This document shows, in pieces, positions 33,880 to 46,502 of a stretch of DNA of 64,000 nt. The DNA is taken from the NCBI GenBank assembly GCA_039707465.1, contig CM077644.1:81142875-81206874 (forward strand), in the 5' to 3' direction. Numbering within the stretch: the stretch's first letter is position 1; each line of letters begins with the position of its first letter. The DNA comes from Rhabdophis nuchalis. Its lineage: Eukaryota; Chordata; Lepidosauria; Squamata; Natricidae. The translations under genes were made by a program, and so were the position numbers. The notes beneath the pieces are model-generated. The model had not been told where the DNA came from and did no database searches. It saw only the letters and a list, made by a program, of their open reading frames with translations.

Positions 33880-33932
33880 AATCAAGATTTTTGCAGTCGC
33901 TGGATGAGGACAATATGACAAAGCAACCTGGG
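33880..33932 (+). CDS. TNNI3K: TNNI3K exon: activation segment
   Basis: 53-nt exon after acceptor 'ttttaatcttag'. With the G from the previous exon it reads E-SRFLQSLDEDNMTKQPG, the activation loop of TNNI3K. It ends on a complete codon (GGG), and the next exon begins with a complete codon (AAT). The donor is GGG|gtttgc: GT and G at +5 are present but +3/+4 are TT, a weak match to the consensus. Length and phase agree with both neighbours, so I regard the exon as real despite the donor. Confidence 0.92.
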
Positions 33933-34011
33933 GTTTGCCTTTTTTCTCTTTAACATTTTCGTGTGTTTGTGTGTGTGTGTTTTCTATACATAGTACACAT
34001 ACTGTATATAC

Positions 34012-34146
34012 CAGGGGTCTCCAACGTTTGCAACTTTAAGTCTGAAGGACTTCAGCTCCCAGACTTCTCAAGCCAGCTTTGCTGGCTGGAGAATTCTGGG
34101 AGCTGAAGTCCTTCAGACTTAAAGTTGCAAACGTTGGAGACCCCTG
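34012..34146. mobile_element. hAT MITE, family H3, 135 bp palindrome
   Basis: Perfect 8-bp duplication GTATATAC at 34004-34011 and 34147-34154. The ends are caggggtctccaac and gttggagacccctg, and the arms (about 60 bp each) are almost perfect complements around 'ccagctttgctgg', so the transcript would fold into a long hairpin. It lies in the TNNI3K intron after the 33880 exon. Confidence 0.93.
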
Positions 34147-34154
34147 GTATATAC

Positions 34155-34649
34155 CATATATTAGTCCAAGTTACAGTATATTGGTAGTGTGTTCCATTGT
34201 TTCTTGTCCACATTAATTTTCGGTAGACTGCTTGAGAGCAATAAAGATTATTGAGCAAAAAATGTTCTTTTTGCTTTGCATGCAACAATGGGTTCTAGTT
34301 TGCATCAGTGAATACCCTAATACTAGCTTACATTAGCAACTTTAATTCAGAATCAAATGGTAACTGTTGGTGGACTAGCTTCCCGCCCATTCCTGCTTAT
34401 GCTGTAATTCATTTATCCTTTCCAAGCTTTCACGAAGAACTCTTGTGAGACAAAAGTTGAGTTTTATACTGGGAATTCTCACAAAGAGCTTGTAAATTCG
34501 GTGCCAGTCTGAGAAAGTTCCTCTTCTCATATGATCTTTGCAAAATAGAGTCGGAAACAATTGCCCGAGTGGGAAGATCTGAGTTATAGTTGGTGGGACC
34601 CTATAAATTAACCTTAATGAAGAGGTCCTAAGCATGTTATACCCGATGG
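34155..34649 (+). other. TNNI3K: TNNI3K intron, no recognised feature
   Basis: Intron sequence between two hAT insertions; nothing recognised. Confidence 0.5.
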
Positions 34650-35075
34650 CAGGGATGGGGAACCTATGGCACATGGAGCCATTTGGCAGGGCACGGGAGG
34701 CATTGCCCTGTCAGCTGGCCAGTGCACATGTGCATGCCGGCTAGCTGATTCAGCCATTTTTAAAGCCTTTTTTGCCCTCCCCAGGCTTTATAGGAGCCTG
34801 GGGAGGGAGAAAACAGTCCCCCGCCCTCCCCAAGGCCCTCCGGAGGCTTAAGGAGCTTCCCTGAAGCTTTGGAGGACTAAAAACGACCCTATGAGCAAAC
34901 CGGAAGTGACTTCCCTATAAAGCCTCTGAAGCCTGGGGAGGGCGAAAAAAGCATTTTAAAAAATGGGTGGGGCGCCTGTCATGTGTGCATGTGCACTGGG
35001 GGGGCATGCATTGCCTTATGGGTGCGGCATGCCTGCATACGACCCCCCCCCCGTGCTCCCCCTTTTTTTTTAAAT
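34650..35075. mobile_element. hAT MITE related to family H1, right end missing
   Basis: Begins 'cagggatggggaacctatgg'+'cac', similar to the H1 end, followed by a GC-rich interior with CATG-rich runs and 'gcctggggagg' motifs also seen in the 40487 and 42567 copies. No right terminal repeat or duplication was found. Confidence 0.6.
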
Positions 35076-35209
35076 GCCTTCGCTGCCCTATGCGTATTAT
35101 TTCCAAAATTTTCTAGCCCAATTCACTAAGCCAGAACTCTTTAAAAATTTCCTCATTTCTATCACTATATAAATATCTTATTAGGGCTTCCTTCAAATCC
35201 GAAGAATTA

Positions 35210-35485
35210 TGATTGAACTCCGTACCACCACAGACCTCCGCCTTTTCCGCCGGCGTCTGAAAACGCATTTGTTCCAACAAGCTGGCCTAGGATAATCACC
35301 TGATCTGGACTTTTTAGTATAAATTTTAATTAGAGAATTTTAAAATGTTTTAGCACGGGGTAATTTAATTTAATTGGATTTTAATAATTGATCTATTTAT
35401 GTACGTTGTGTTTTAATTCGCCTGTGCGCCACCCTGGGTCCTTTTGTAGGAGAAGGGCGGGGTATAAATTTAATTTAAAAAAAAG
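35210..35485 (+). mobile_element. L2-clade LINE 3' fragment
   Basis: Starts in the C-terminal coding region (accacagacctccgcctttt) and runs through 'gccaccctgggtccttttg', 'agaagggcggggtataaatt' and an A-rich end. 5'-truncated, about 275 bp. Confidence 0.75.
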
Positions 35486-35496
35486 ATCTTTGCCAT

Positions 35497-36012
35497 TACA
35501 GGTAGTCCTCACTTAATGATCCTAATTGGACTGGGTTTTTGGTCACTATGTGAAGCCTGTCATTAGGCAAAACATCACACAACATTGTTTAGTGACAGCA
35601 GTTTCCAGATTGCGATCATTTTGGCCAGATTTGCAACCATAGCATCGCTAGCCAAGGACTTCATGCTTCTCCTGACCTCCTTTGCTCACCTCCCCCTCAC
35701 GTAACTCTCTCAATCTCTGCTGTTTTGACTGCCGTGCCCTCTGCCACCCTCACCAACCCCAGCTGACAGTCCATCCGTCCCCAAAAAAGAACAGGTGAGC
35801 AGGAGATAGGTGGGTAGTAAGAATTGAAGGACATGCTATGGTCATAAATGTGGGAGACTGCCAAGCAGCCACATTTTTTACTCCATGACTATGGGGATGC
35901 TGCAACAACTATAACTTCAACGATCTATCTGAGGTGACTATCATTCATGCAGCATTGATGTAACTTCGAATGATTGCTAAACGAACGGTCGTGAAACATG
36001 AACCACTTTTAC
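35497..36012. mobile_element. Mariner-type MITE, decayed
   Basis: TA then caggtagtcctcacttaatg, the start of a mariner-like MITE common in squamates ('caggtagtcctcgacttacg' type). Interior phrases 'gggatgctgcaacaactata' and 'cggtcgtgaa' fit the right half. The terminal 'aggactacctg' is lost. Confidence 0.65.
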
Positions 36013-36573
36013 TCATTGTAAATGGGGTTGCTGACTCCATCCTCAATTGCAAAGAATCAAACCAGAGGCTTATTCAGAGTACTAAGCTGCTCAGAAGCAC
36101 AGTCGCTATTTCCAAGGCCTGAAAGGGGACAAAGAAACCTGAAACTGGCTGTGAACCTTCAGTCAGCTGCAAAAACGAGAAGAGAGACCATAGAATTCAA
36201 TCACTGGTAAATTCAGTGCTTATTAGTGCACAACATTTGTCACAGAATCCATGTTGCTGCTCTGTACCCAGACATATTGCAAAATGGATTTCAGGCAGTC
36301 TTCAGTAAAATTGTATTTCAGAGTGGAAACATGTACGATGAAAATTGTTCTGGTATTTTGCAGGCCATGAATCTCAAAATGCAATCTATAATGCCCTTCG
36401 CTGCATGTTAATATGGAAACAACCCAATCGCTATTTTTTCCTTTCATTCATGGAATTATTTCGCTAGCCTAGTGCCAGAAAACAAACAGAAATAAAATAG
36501 AGAAGAGATGGGCTCCCTCGTGAAGAAACATAACATACAGTTATTGCATTATTGATGTTGTCTTGATATATAG
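36013..36573 (+). other. TNNI3K: TNNI3K intron, no recognised feature
   Basis: Unique-looking intron sequence ending in acceptor 'ttgatatatag'. Confidence 0.5.
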
Positions 36574-37334
<761 letters not shown>

Positions 37335-37422
37335 CTTTTTTAAAAAGAGAGATGAAAGGAAACGATGTGCATTTCACTAACTTCATTTGGACCCAAATTC
37401 TGGCTGCTGCTACCAAATATAA
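37335..37422. repeat. Intron segment duplicated inside the MITE at 38046
   Basis: About 85 bp (attcttttttaaaaagagag ... gctgctgctaccaaatat) repeated with essentially no difference at 38046-38132, inside the TA-MITE. It is unrelated to other copies of that MITE. Confidence 0.9.
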
Positions 37423-37434
37423 CCTAAATGGAAT

Positions 37435-37534
37435 AGGTTTCTGAAGAAGTCAGTTTACTATAGTAACCACAGAAGATCTATACTAGGTTTCTGAAGAAGT
37501 CAGTTTACTATAGTAACCACAGAAGATCTATACT
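37435..37534. repeat. Perfect 50-bp tandem duplication
   Basis: Two adjacent identical units beginning 'aggtttctgaagaagtcagt' and containing 'actatagtaaccacagaaga'. A recent duplication, by the absence of differences. Confidence 0.9.
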
Positions 37535-37634
37535 ATAAATAGATTATATAATTTATACTTTTCAAGAAGTATAACAAAGAAGGATGGGGAAAACAAGAGT
37601 GTCTTCTCTTTCTTTCTTCCCAACTGCCTCTTCC

Positions 37635-37770
37635 TAGAAGGGGACAACTTGCCACAGCCAACTCGCTGTGGCCAACTGGCCATGATCAAAATGCCACAGC
37701 AAACTTACTGCAGCCAATTCACTGCAGGACAACTCGCGCATGGCCAACTTGCTGCGGGACAATTTAACAA
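37635..37770. repeat. CCAACTCGC-type repeat, possible transposon end
   Basis: Degenerate tandem motif 'gccaactcgct/gccacagccaac', with an inverse-like stretch (gagttggccatggcaaattg) at 38593-38615 on the far side of the TA-MITE. This could be one DNA element split by that MITE. Confidence 0.4.
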
Positions 37771-37880
37771 TTTTATTTAATTATTTAAAATAAATTAATT
37801 TTCATTTTTGCCATTCACATTTCATTCTGTACCTTCTTTTGCGTCTTTTCATTAATTATTCTATTCCACTATTTTATATA

Positions 37881-38499
37881 CCGTATTTTCCGGAGCATAA
37901 GACGCACCTTTTTTCCCTCAAAAAAGAGAGTGAAAAACTGGGTGCGTCTTATACACTGAACACAGCATTTTTGACCTACCGAAACCCCACCCCCTTTTCC
38001 AAAATGGACATGCAGAGGGTTTGGGAGGCTTGTAAAGTACTCCTCTTCTTTTTTAAAAAGAGAGATGAAAGGAAACGATGTGCATTTCACTAACTTCATT
38101 TGGACCCAAATTCTGGCTGCTGCTACCAAATATGTCTGGGGCTGGGGAGGGCATGAGCAAAAAATGGGCCATTTTGTTCCTTTTTGCCCTCCCCCCAGTC
38201 CCCAGGACCATTCTAGAAGCCTCCCAAATCCTCTGCATGTCCCTTTTATTTAAAAAAGACCCATTTTTGCAAAAACCAGATTGTTTTTTGCTCTTTTTTG
38301 CCCCTCCAACCCCCAGTATGACTCTATAAGCCTCATAAAGCTCTGCATGCCCGCCCCCTTTCCCCCCCCCCCCAAAAAAAACGAGGCATGCAGAGGGTTT
38401 GGGAGGCATGCAGAGTGCAAAAACTTTTTTTAGAAATTACCTCTTCAAAATCATGGTGGGTCTTATACTCCGGTGCATCTTATAGTCCGAAAAATACGG
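37881..38499. mobile_element. TA-MITE family T, copy 2, with captured intron DNA
   Basis: Ends ccgtattttccggagcataa and tatagtccgaaaaatacgg. TA is at 37879-37880; the right flank is TG, so it is slightly decayed. It is longer than the other copies because it contains 38046-38132, a duplicate of the host intron segment at 37335-37422. Confidence 0.85.
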
Positions 38500-38639
38500 T
38501 GAGTGTGTGTTTGAGTGTATAAAAGAAACAGACATGATGATCTCCGGAGTGTGTGTGTGTAACTCTTGTCCCACAGAGAGTTGTGCTGCAATGAGTTGGC
38601 CATGGCAAATTGTCATAGACTCGCCTCTCCCTACTGATT

Positions 38640-39340
38640 TTTTTTCCAGATTTTTCCTTATTGCTATTAACAGCCAAATGCTTTCACGGTGCTAACAGTC
38701 TTCTAAACACTCAGCAGCTTGCTGAAGGATTTCCCTGAATCTTCCTGCTTTAACATGTATCTGTTGTTTCTCATTAATTAGCTTCACTTGTCTTGTACAA
38801 AAGCTTTCCATTCCATTTCTCCATTGCTGAGTTTTTCAGCATCATTATTCCTCCAATGCATTTAAAACTACATATTTATTGAACTTCTGTTCTTATATTT
38901 TGTTGGTGAGAACTGAGGAAGAATACTTTATTGCTCCCTTCTGAACTCCAGTTTTACAATTCTTCTGTCTTTCATGGAATTATTATTGTTTCCTTAGTCC
39001 ATTCTTTATTTTTTTTTCCTCCTCTCTTTTCTTTTTTCAGCAAAACAAATTATATATTTTAATTGATGAGCTTGCTGGCATTAATTTGTTAAATCTATTA
39101 AAGTAGAGGAATGAGGCTTTGATGTAGAGTATGGAGAGCCATTGAAGTAGCTTTGCAACTAAGTTCACTTTTTTAAATGAATTTTTACTAAATATTAAAA
39201 GAATAAAAACAATAGGAATTAAAAGAAAAGGAAATAGTAAAGTAAAGTGAAAGAAAAGTAATAAACAAGAAAGAGGACAGAAAGAAAAATGTATTAAAAA
39301 GTGGCTTCCAATTTTCTTTATAGCATTTATACATATATTT
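38640..39340 (+). other. TNNI3K: TNNI3K intron, no recognised feature
   Basis: AT-rich intron sequence without recognised repeats. Confidence 0.45.
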
Positions 39341-39349
39341 ATATCTTAT

Positions 39350-39795
39350 CCTCTCTAAAGATATTGTGATGTGTTTTCATATTTTAGCATTTCTAATAAT
39401 CAAATCCTTCTCTCCCCCCCACTTTTTCCCCCTCAATCTTAAAACTAGTTTTTTTCTGTCCGTTATATTTGGTCTTCCATTTGCTTCTCATTTTTCTTGG
39501 TTAACATCTTTATCTTTCGACTATTAATTTTAAAACCAGCTAGCATATCAAAAAAATTTAATCTTTCCATTAAAGAATTCAGGGAATTATTTCAGAATTA
39601 TCATCATACCATCAGCACATGTCCTTTCCTTTCACTCTTTATTCAAGCAATTATCTCATCCTACCTTATAATTTTAATCAATACTCCAAGAGCTGGAATG
39701 AACAAAAAGCATTCTTGCCTAGCTCCTTTTTGGATCTCAAAGGTTTTCTTAATTCTTCATGCTGCTAGGTTTGTGTGTTTCTTGAAATTAAGTTA
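39350..39795 (-). mobile_element. Degenerate L1 ORF2 fragment
   Basis: The minus strand reads, with stops, a 'GxRQ-C-L' stretch and then DMLAGFKINSRKIKMLTKKN, equivalent to the L1 reverse-transcriptase segment 'SGFKIN-KKTK-LTKN'. It is an old fragment, important because it shows that ORF2-bearing L1s existed in this genome. Confidence 0.6.
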
Positions 39796-40478
39796 GTATA
39801 TATTGTCATTCAGATTCTGCCACAGCATATACATAAAATTCTTTCTTGCCCATTTTCATCTAACATATTTCTAAACATGTTGTCCGGTTTCACACAATAT
39901 TTAATCTGCATCCATTTTCTGAATTCACAATATGCTAAACCATAGAGTAACCCTACCCTCAACCCTAGCCATGTTAGTCTATGGTTTAGCATGTGATGAA
40001 CCCAGAAAATGGATTAATTCAGGTTAAATGTGTTGTGTGAAACATATGTCAAGGTACAGAAGACCTAAACAATGTTAACACAAGTCATCATTGATCCTGC
40101 TGTTCAAACACATATTTGATAGGCATTTTTCTGCCTTAGTGATGCATGTTATATGATCCCAGCTAATTTCATTAAGTTATCAAGTTATTTGGGGTTCCTG
40201 TCATAGAATTGATATTTGAATAGCATAACCAAATTGATATGAAATGCACTGTCAAATATTTCAATGAGGAAAGGAACTGCAATGCCATCTTGTTCATAAA
40301 ATATTTATTTATTAGATTTAGAAACCACCCATCTAACTGTCCAGTGACTCTTCAATCATTGTAATGGAACTGTGGTCAGAGTAAACCACTACATTCATAA
40401 TGGCGGATTCAGTCCTATTAGCTCAATTCACTGCATTGGAACAATTGCTTCAATGGGTTTCACAACTCCATAGGAATA
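39796..40478 (+). other. TNNI3K: TNNI3K intron, no confident feature
   Basis: AT-rich. A short 'aaaatatttatttattagat' may be the tail of an old retroposon near 40298. Confidence 0.4.
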
Positions 40479-40486
40479 ATCTAGTC

Positions 40487-41045
40487 CAGTGATGGCGCAC
40501 CTTTTTGTTGTTGGGTGCCAAAAATGTGAGGGTGTGCATATGATAGTGTGCATGTGTGCTGGCACCCATAATGCAAAATGCCCCCCCCCCCCCATACATG
40601 CACAACCTCCCCACGTTCTGCCCCAAATGCACGGTACACTACTTGTCTCCAAGTTGAGCTTGGTATTTCCTCTGAGGGCCCAGGGGAGGCCGTTTTTGCC
40701 CTCCCCATGCTTTAGGAAATCCTCTGGAACCTGAGAAGGGTGAAAAACAGGCCCAACGAGCCAACCGGAAGTTCATTTCCGGACTTCCGGTTGGCCCATT
40801 GAGCTAATTTTTCGGATCATTTCCAAACTTCCGGTAGGCTCATTGGGCCTGTTTTTTGCCCTCCCCACGCTCCAGAGGCTCTCCTAAAGCCTAGGGAGGG
40901 CAAGAACTGCCGCCCCCAGCCCTCTGGAAGGCCAAAGATTAGCTGTCCAGTGTACACATGCATGCTGGAGCTGACAGCTCGCGTGCCAGCAGATATGGCT
41001 ACGCATGCCACCTGTGGCACCCGTACCATAGGTTCGCCATCACAG
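40487..41045. mobile_element. hAT MITE, family H1, copy 2
   Basis: Perfect 8-bp duplication ATCTAGTC at 40479-40486 and 41046-41053. Ends are cagtgatggcgcacc and ggttcgccatcacag. GC-rich interior with two inverse 'ttccggttggcccattg'-like segments. Confidence 0.92.
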
Positions 41046-41053
41046 ATCTAGTC

Positions 41054-42558
41054 ATAGTAAATGGCAAATGCAGGAAACAAAGCATTCAGATTAAGAAAAA
41101 AAATCGACATTGGGTCTTTGTCCCAGCCCAGGTTATTTTGAGACACATGCATTACTGTGCCAAGGTCAGCATGACCGCTGACTAAGTCAAGGTCTGCAAA
41201 TAGTATGAATCAAGTGGATAACACTCAGAAAAGGAACTTTTATTTCATGTTGCCATTAATACATAACTTTCCCTTCAGCTCTTTATTTCCATTTGGCTGT
41301 CTTCTTTGAAACTCTCTTTTTCTAAGAGGTATAATTCCAGTTGTTAAAAGCTTGCAAGCTATTCCATATTCTCCTCTAGGGTCATGTCCCTTACAAAACT
41401 TTCTAGTAGCAAGGAAGAATTGTGTTTTCCTCTTTGTTAGGAAGAAAGAAAGAGATGAGAAAAACACAAACAATGCCTCCTGAACAATTTTTGACCCCAC
41501 TCTTTTAACTCTCTTTGGGAAAGCAAGGCAATTGCCTGACTATTAATCTATGATGACTTTTAAAATAACGCTAAATAATACAGAAAGATGATATAGAAAG
41601 GTGGAAGGCAAGCATCTTACAAAGAATAAAAGATTGGCGGTGGACTTAAAAACTGCTTAGGTTTTATAATACAAGCATACTAGAAATAAAAAGGTAACAA
41701 TCCATTTTGTAAGGCATAACTGCCAACCAATTAAACTACTGCAATGGTGTTTATCAATTAAACTGTAAGCAAAAGATCTTTGTGAAGAGGAATGACACTT
41801 AATAGTCAATGTAAATCTGAATGAATATACCATTTAGGACTGTTGTAGTGGCTTCCTTTTACTGTGTGGGACTAAGAGGTCATACTGAGTTAAGTCCAGA
41901 GAAGCATAGCTCTGGCTATGCAAATATGGAGATCTTTATCTCATTTTGCTATATTGTCTGCAGTGGTTGCTTAGGAAAATCCACTGGGGTATTAAGTGAG
42001 AGGAACAGGGATATGAAGATTAATAAATATAGATTCCAATTGAAGTTGAAGGTGGAGTTTAGCTTCAGGAGGCAAATTTGCTGCTTGGATTTGTATGTCA
42101 GTTAATGTTCAGTGTCTTTATTCAACCCCAGAAGGTAATTGTGAAATTTATTTTTAGGGAGTTGCAAATTTACCCATTAAGGCTGACTTGTTGCAATTCG
42201 CTATGATTAATTAAGAAACTTCTAGAGACTAAACTACAGACTATACCGCTATCATAACATGGAGGCAGAAAGCAGTTCTCCCACATTAAGTATAGCACGA
42301 ACCAAGTAAATGGAAAATATTAGAGCAGAAGTGCATTTATATAATGGAGGGATGATGAAAGAAAAAGACATAGTATAATTGTATCTCCTTCAATTTCTCA
42401 ATTAGTATATAAATCATATATTAGCTGGAACTACCTACATTTGACACCTCTCCCATTTTTGTATTATTTTTAAGAAAAGATGACAACCTACTTAATGTTA
42501 ACCGTAAAGACTCTGGATTTTTTTTAAAAATGGTAAAACTTGACAATTGTACTGATTA
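41054..42558 (+). other. TNNI3K: TNNI3K intron, no recognised feature
   Basis: Long stretch of intron-like unique sequence. No exon or repeat recognised. Confidence 0.5.
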
Positions 42559-42566
42559 CTATATAC

Positions 42567-43150
42567 AGTACAAGTGATCGCTAAACTTTTTCTAAAGGTG
42601 TGCCAAAATTGTGTGTGCATATGCTATCGCGTGCGCACGTGTGCCCATCGGCCTGCATATGTGCACATGAACCTCCCCACCTGTGCATGTGCAAGTACCC
42701 CCCGTGCATGCATATGTGACCCCCTCCCACACAAGGGTTTTTTTGCCCTCCCCAGGCGGCCTGGAGTCTTTCCTGAAGCCTGGGGAGGCAGGAGGCTGTT
42801 TTTACCCTCCTTAGGCTTTAGGAGCCTGGGGAAGGCAAAAAACAGGCCCAATGGACCAACCGGAAATTCAGAAATGAAGTTCTGGTTGACCCATTCAGCT
42901 TGGTTTTCACCATCCCCAACCGTCAGGAAAGCCTTCAGAGCCTGGGGAGGGTGAAAAACAGCCCAACAGCCCAACCAGAATTTTGGAAATGGGCCTGTTG
43001 GGCCTGCTTTGCACCCTCTCTAGGCTCTGGAGGCTTTCCTGAACCCTGGGGAGGCCGAAGATCAGCTGGCCGGCACACACATGCATGCCAGAGCTGAGGG
43101 CTGCCATAGTGGCAAATATGGCTCTGTGTGCCACCTGTTCGCCATCATGG
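42567..43150. mobile_element. hAT MITE, family H1, copy 3
   Basis: Left end agtacaagtgatcgctaaac, right end tgttcgccatcatgg. Near-identical 8-bp flanks CTATATAC and CTATACAC (42559-42566 and 43151-43158). The interior matches the 40487 copy (caaccgg..., gaagttctggttgaccca). The left end is less clean. Confidence 0.75.
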
Positions 43151-43158
43151 CTATACAC

Positions 43159-44473
<1,315 letters not shown>

Positions 44474-44609
44474 TAGTTTCTCTCTGGAGGAGAAATGGCA
44501 GATCAATGAGCCTATTGCTTGTATTTCAGCGTGGACTGATATTCTACATGTACTTCCTATTTGCTGGGATGCAGGCAGCAGTATCGTAGATTGCGCATAT
44601 TTTTTAGAT

Positions 44610-45146
44610 CAGGTGCCAAACTCAATTTCATTGAGGGCCACATCAGGGTTGCATTTGACCTTGGGGAAGGGGGCTAGGTGAGCATGGTCAGAGTGGGCAT
44701 GACCAGCTTGACATCACTTGTGTCAGGGGCGCCTGTGGTGGCCCAAGCACTCTGCTAGCGAAAACAGGCTCTTGCGCTCCATTTTTGACTGTGAAGGCCT
44801 CCTGCAACCCTCTGCCAGCAAAAATGGAGTTTGGGGGTGCTGCCCATGGCCCTTGCAAAGTTTTCAGCTGCAACAGCCTCCTGCATCCCTCTGTCAGTGA
44901 AAACGGAGCTTGAGAGGCCCATCCATGGCCCTCACAATCTCCATTTTTGGCTATGGCAGCCTCCTGCAACCCTCTGTCAGCAAAAATGGAGCTCAGAAGG
45001 GCTACTCTCAGCCTTCCTGACCTCCATTTTCACTAGCACAGGCATCGCGAGCTGGTTCTTTGCTGTTTCCAGGGTGGGCCCACAAGCCAGATCTAAGCAC
45101 CCCGCAGGACAGATCTGCCCCCTGGGCTTTGAATGTGACATTCCTC
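44610..45146. mobile_element. hAT-like MITE
   Basis: Begins caggtgccaaactcaatttc and ends near 'gctttgaatgtgacattcc', the usual ends of a 'CAGGGGTGCCAAACTC' hAT group. Flanking 8-mers TTTTAGAT and CTCTAGAT agree at 6 of 8. Interior has three repeats of a 'cctcctgcaaccctctg' block. Confidence 0.7.
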
Positions 45147-45499
45147 CTCTAGATCCTAAATTAAAACAGTATGAGCATGTTAGGAGTTAAATTGGGGTTT
45201 GGTGGTTCTTGTGGCATAATACACAAAATAAGTCAAGTTGACATCCTTTGCCTTACTCTTAACAGGGAATGCTGCATGTTGCATTGAAGTGCTAGTAACC
45301 ATCTCTATCTTATTAAAATAGTTTTTAAACTATTGTGTGGAAGTCTCAATTGATCAAAACTGTGATCGGTGGTAGAAGTAAATGTCTATTGGTCTGTCTG
45401 GTGATGATCATGGTGTAAGGAAGTTTAAAAATTGAAATGTAAAAGAAATGTATTGAAAGAACATGTGCTAATGAATGAAGTAATAAATAATATAACAAT

Positions 45500-45965
45500 C
45501 AATACAGAATAACAGAGTTGGAGAGGACTTAGAGGTTTTCTCATCTCAAGCAGAATATACCATTTCAGACACAGGATTGTCCAATCTCTTCTTTAAAATC
45601 TCCAGTGATAGAACATCCACGACTTCTGAAGGAAAGCTGTTCTGTCATGAAATTTCTCCTTGTTTCTTGGTTGGCTCTTTCCTTGATTAGTTCCCATCCA
45701 TTGCTTCTTGTTCTACCTTCAGCTTCTTTGAGGAATAGGTTGACCTTCTCTTCTTTGTGGCAGCCTCATAATTATTGGAACATTACTATCATATTACCCC
45801 TAGTTCTTTTCATTAAACTAGACAGTCCTAATTTCTGCAACTATTCTTCATATGTTTTAGCCTCCAGTTCCTTAATCATCTTTCTAGCTCTTCTCTGTAT
45901 TCTTTGATGGTGACCGAAACTGGATACAATAGTCCAAGTGGGGTCTTATCAACGCATTATAAAGT
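45500..45965 (-). mobile_element. CR1 LINE 3' region
   Basis: Reverse-oriented CR1: 'acagagttggagaggactta' is the inverse of the CR1 3' end. Further in are 'ttgattagttcccatccatt', 'gcttcttgttctacct' and 'cgaaactggatacaatagtc', known from amniote CR1 3' coding and UTR sequence. Many stops. Confidence 0.75.
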
Positions 45966-46500
45966 GGTACTAAATTACAAAAGTGAGAATGGTACAAAAT
46001 GATACAAAAATGAGAATGATAGAAAGATGTTGTAGAATGTTAGTGAGAGAAAGAGAAAAGGACAGTTCGGATTAAACAAACAAAGAGAAATTACACAGCA
46101 ATTTTAATAGAAATAAAATATTATTTTCAAACCAGGAGAAAAGTCTGAATTAAGGATCCTTTGACAGAATGGATTAAAAATAAAAGTAGCAAACTGCTTT
46201 GAGGTGAAATTGACATGGCGGGAGGGTGGAAGACTGGAAAGACAATTGTAAAGGTACGGATGGAAATGAGAGAGTCTCAAATAATGCAATTGAAATAAAC
46301 TTCATAACAAAAATGTCTAAGAAAAAAATGGATGGAAATAAAATCATAAATGTTGTCAGACTATTAAAAGATGCTCAGGTTTGGAGGTATGCAGTACATG
46401 TTGAGAAATGTTTTAAAAAATGTATGTTTTCTGTTCTGACTCCCTCCTTCACAAGGCAAATGACTAAACTGACTGATACTTGGCAGCTTGCCCGGACTGA
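45966..46500. other. No recognised feature
   Basis: AT-rich sequence; nothing recognised. Confidence 0.45.
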
Positions 46501-46502
46501 CC

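Noticed and set aside
45605..45907. 100-codon plus-strand frame at 45.6 kb
   Set aside because: Lies within CR1 3' sequence read on the wrong strand.
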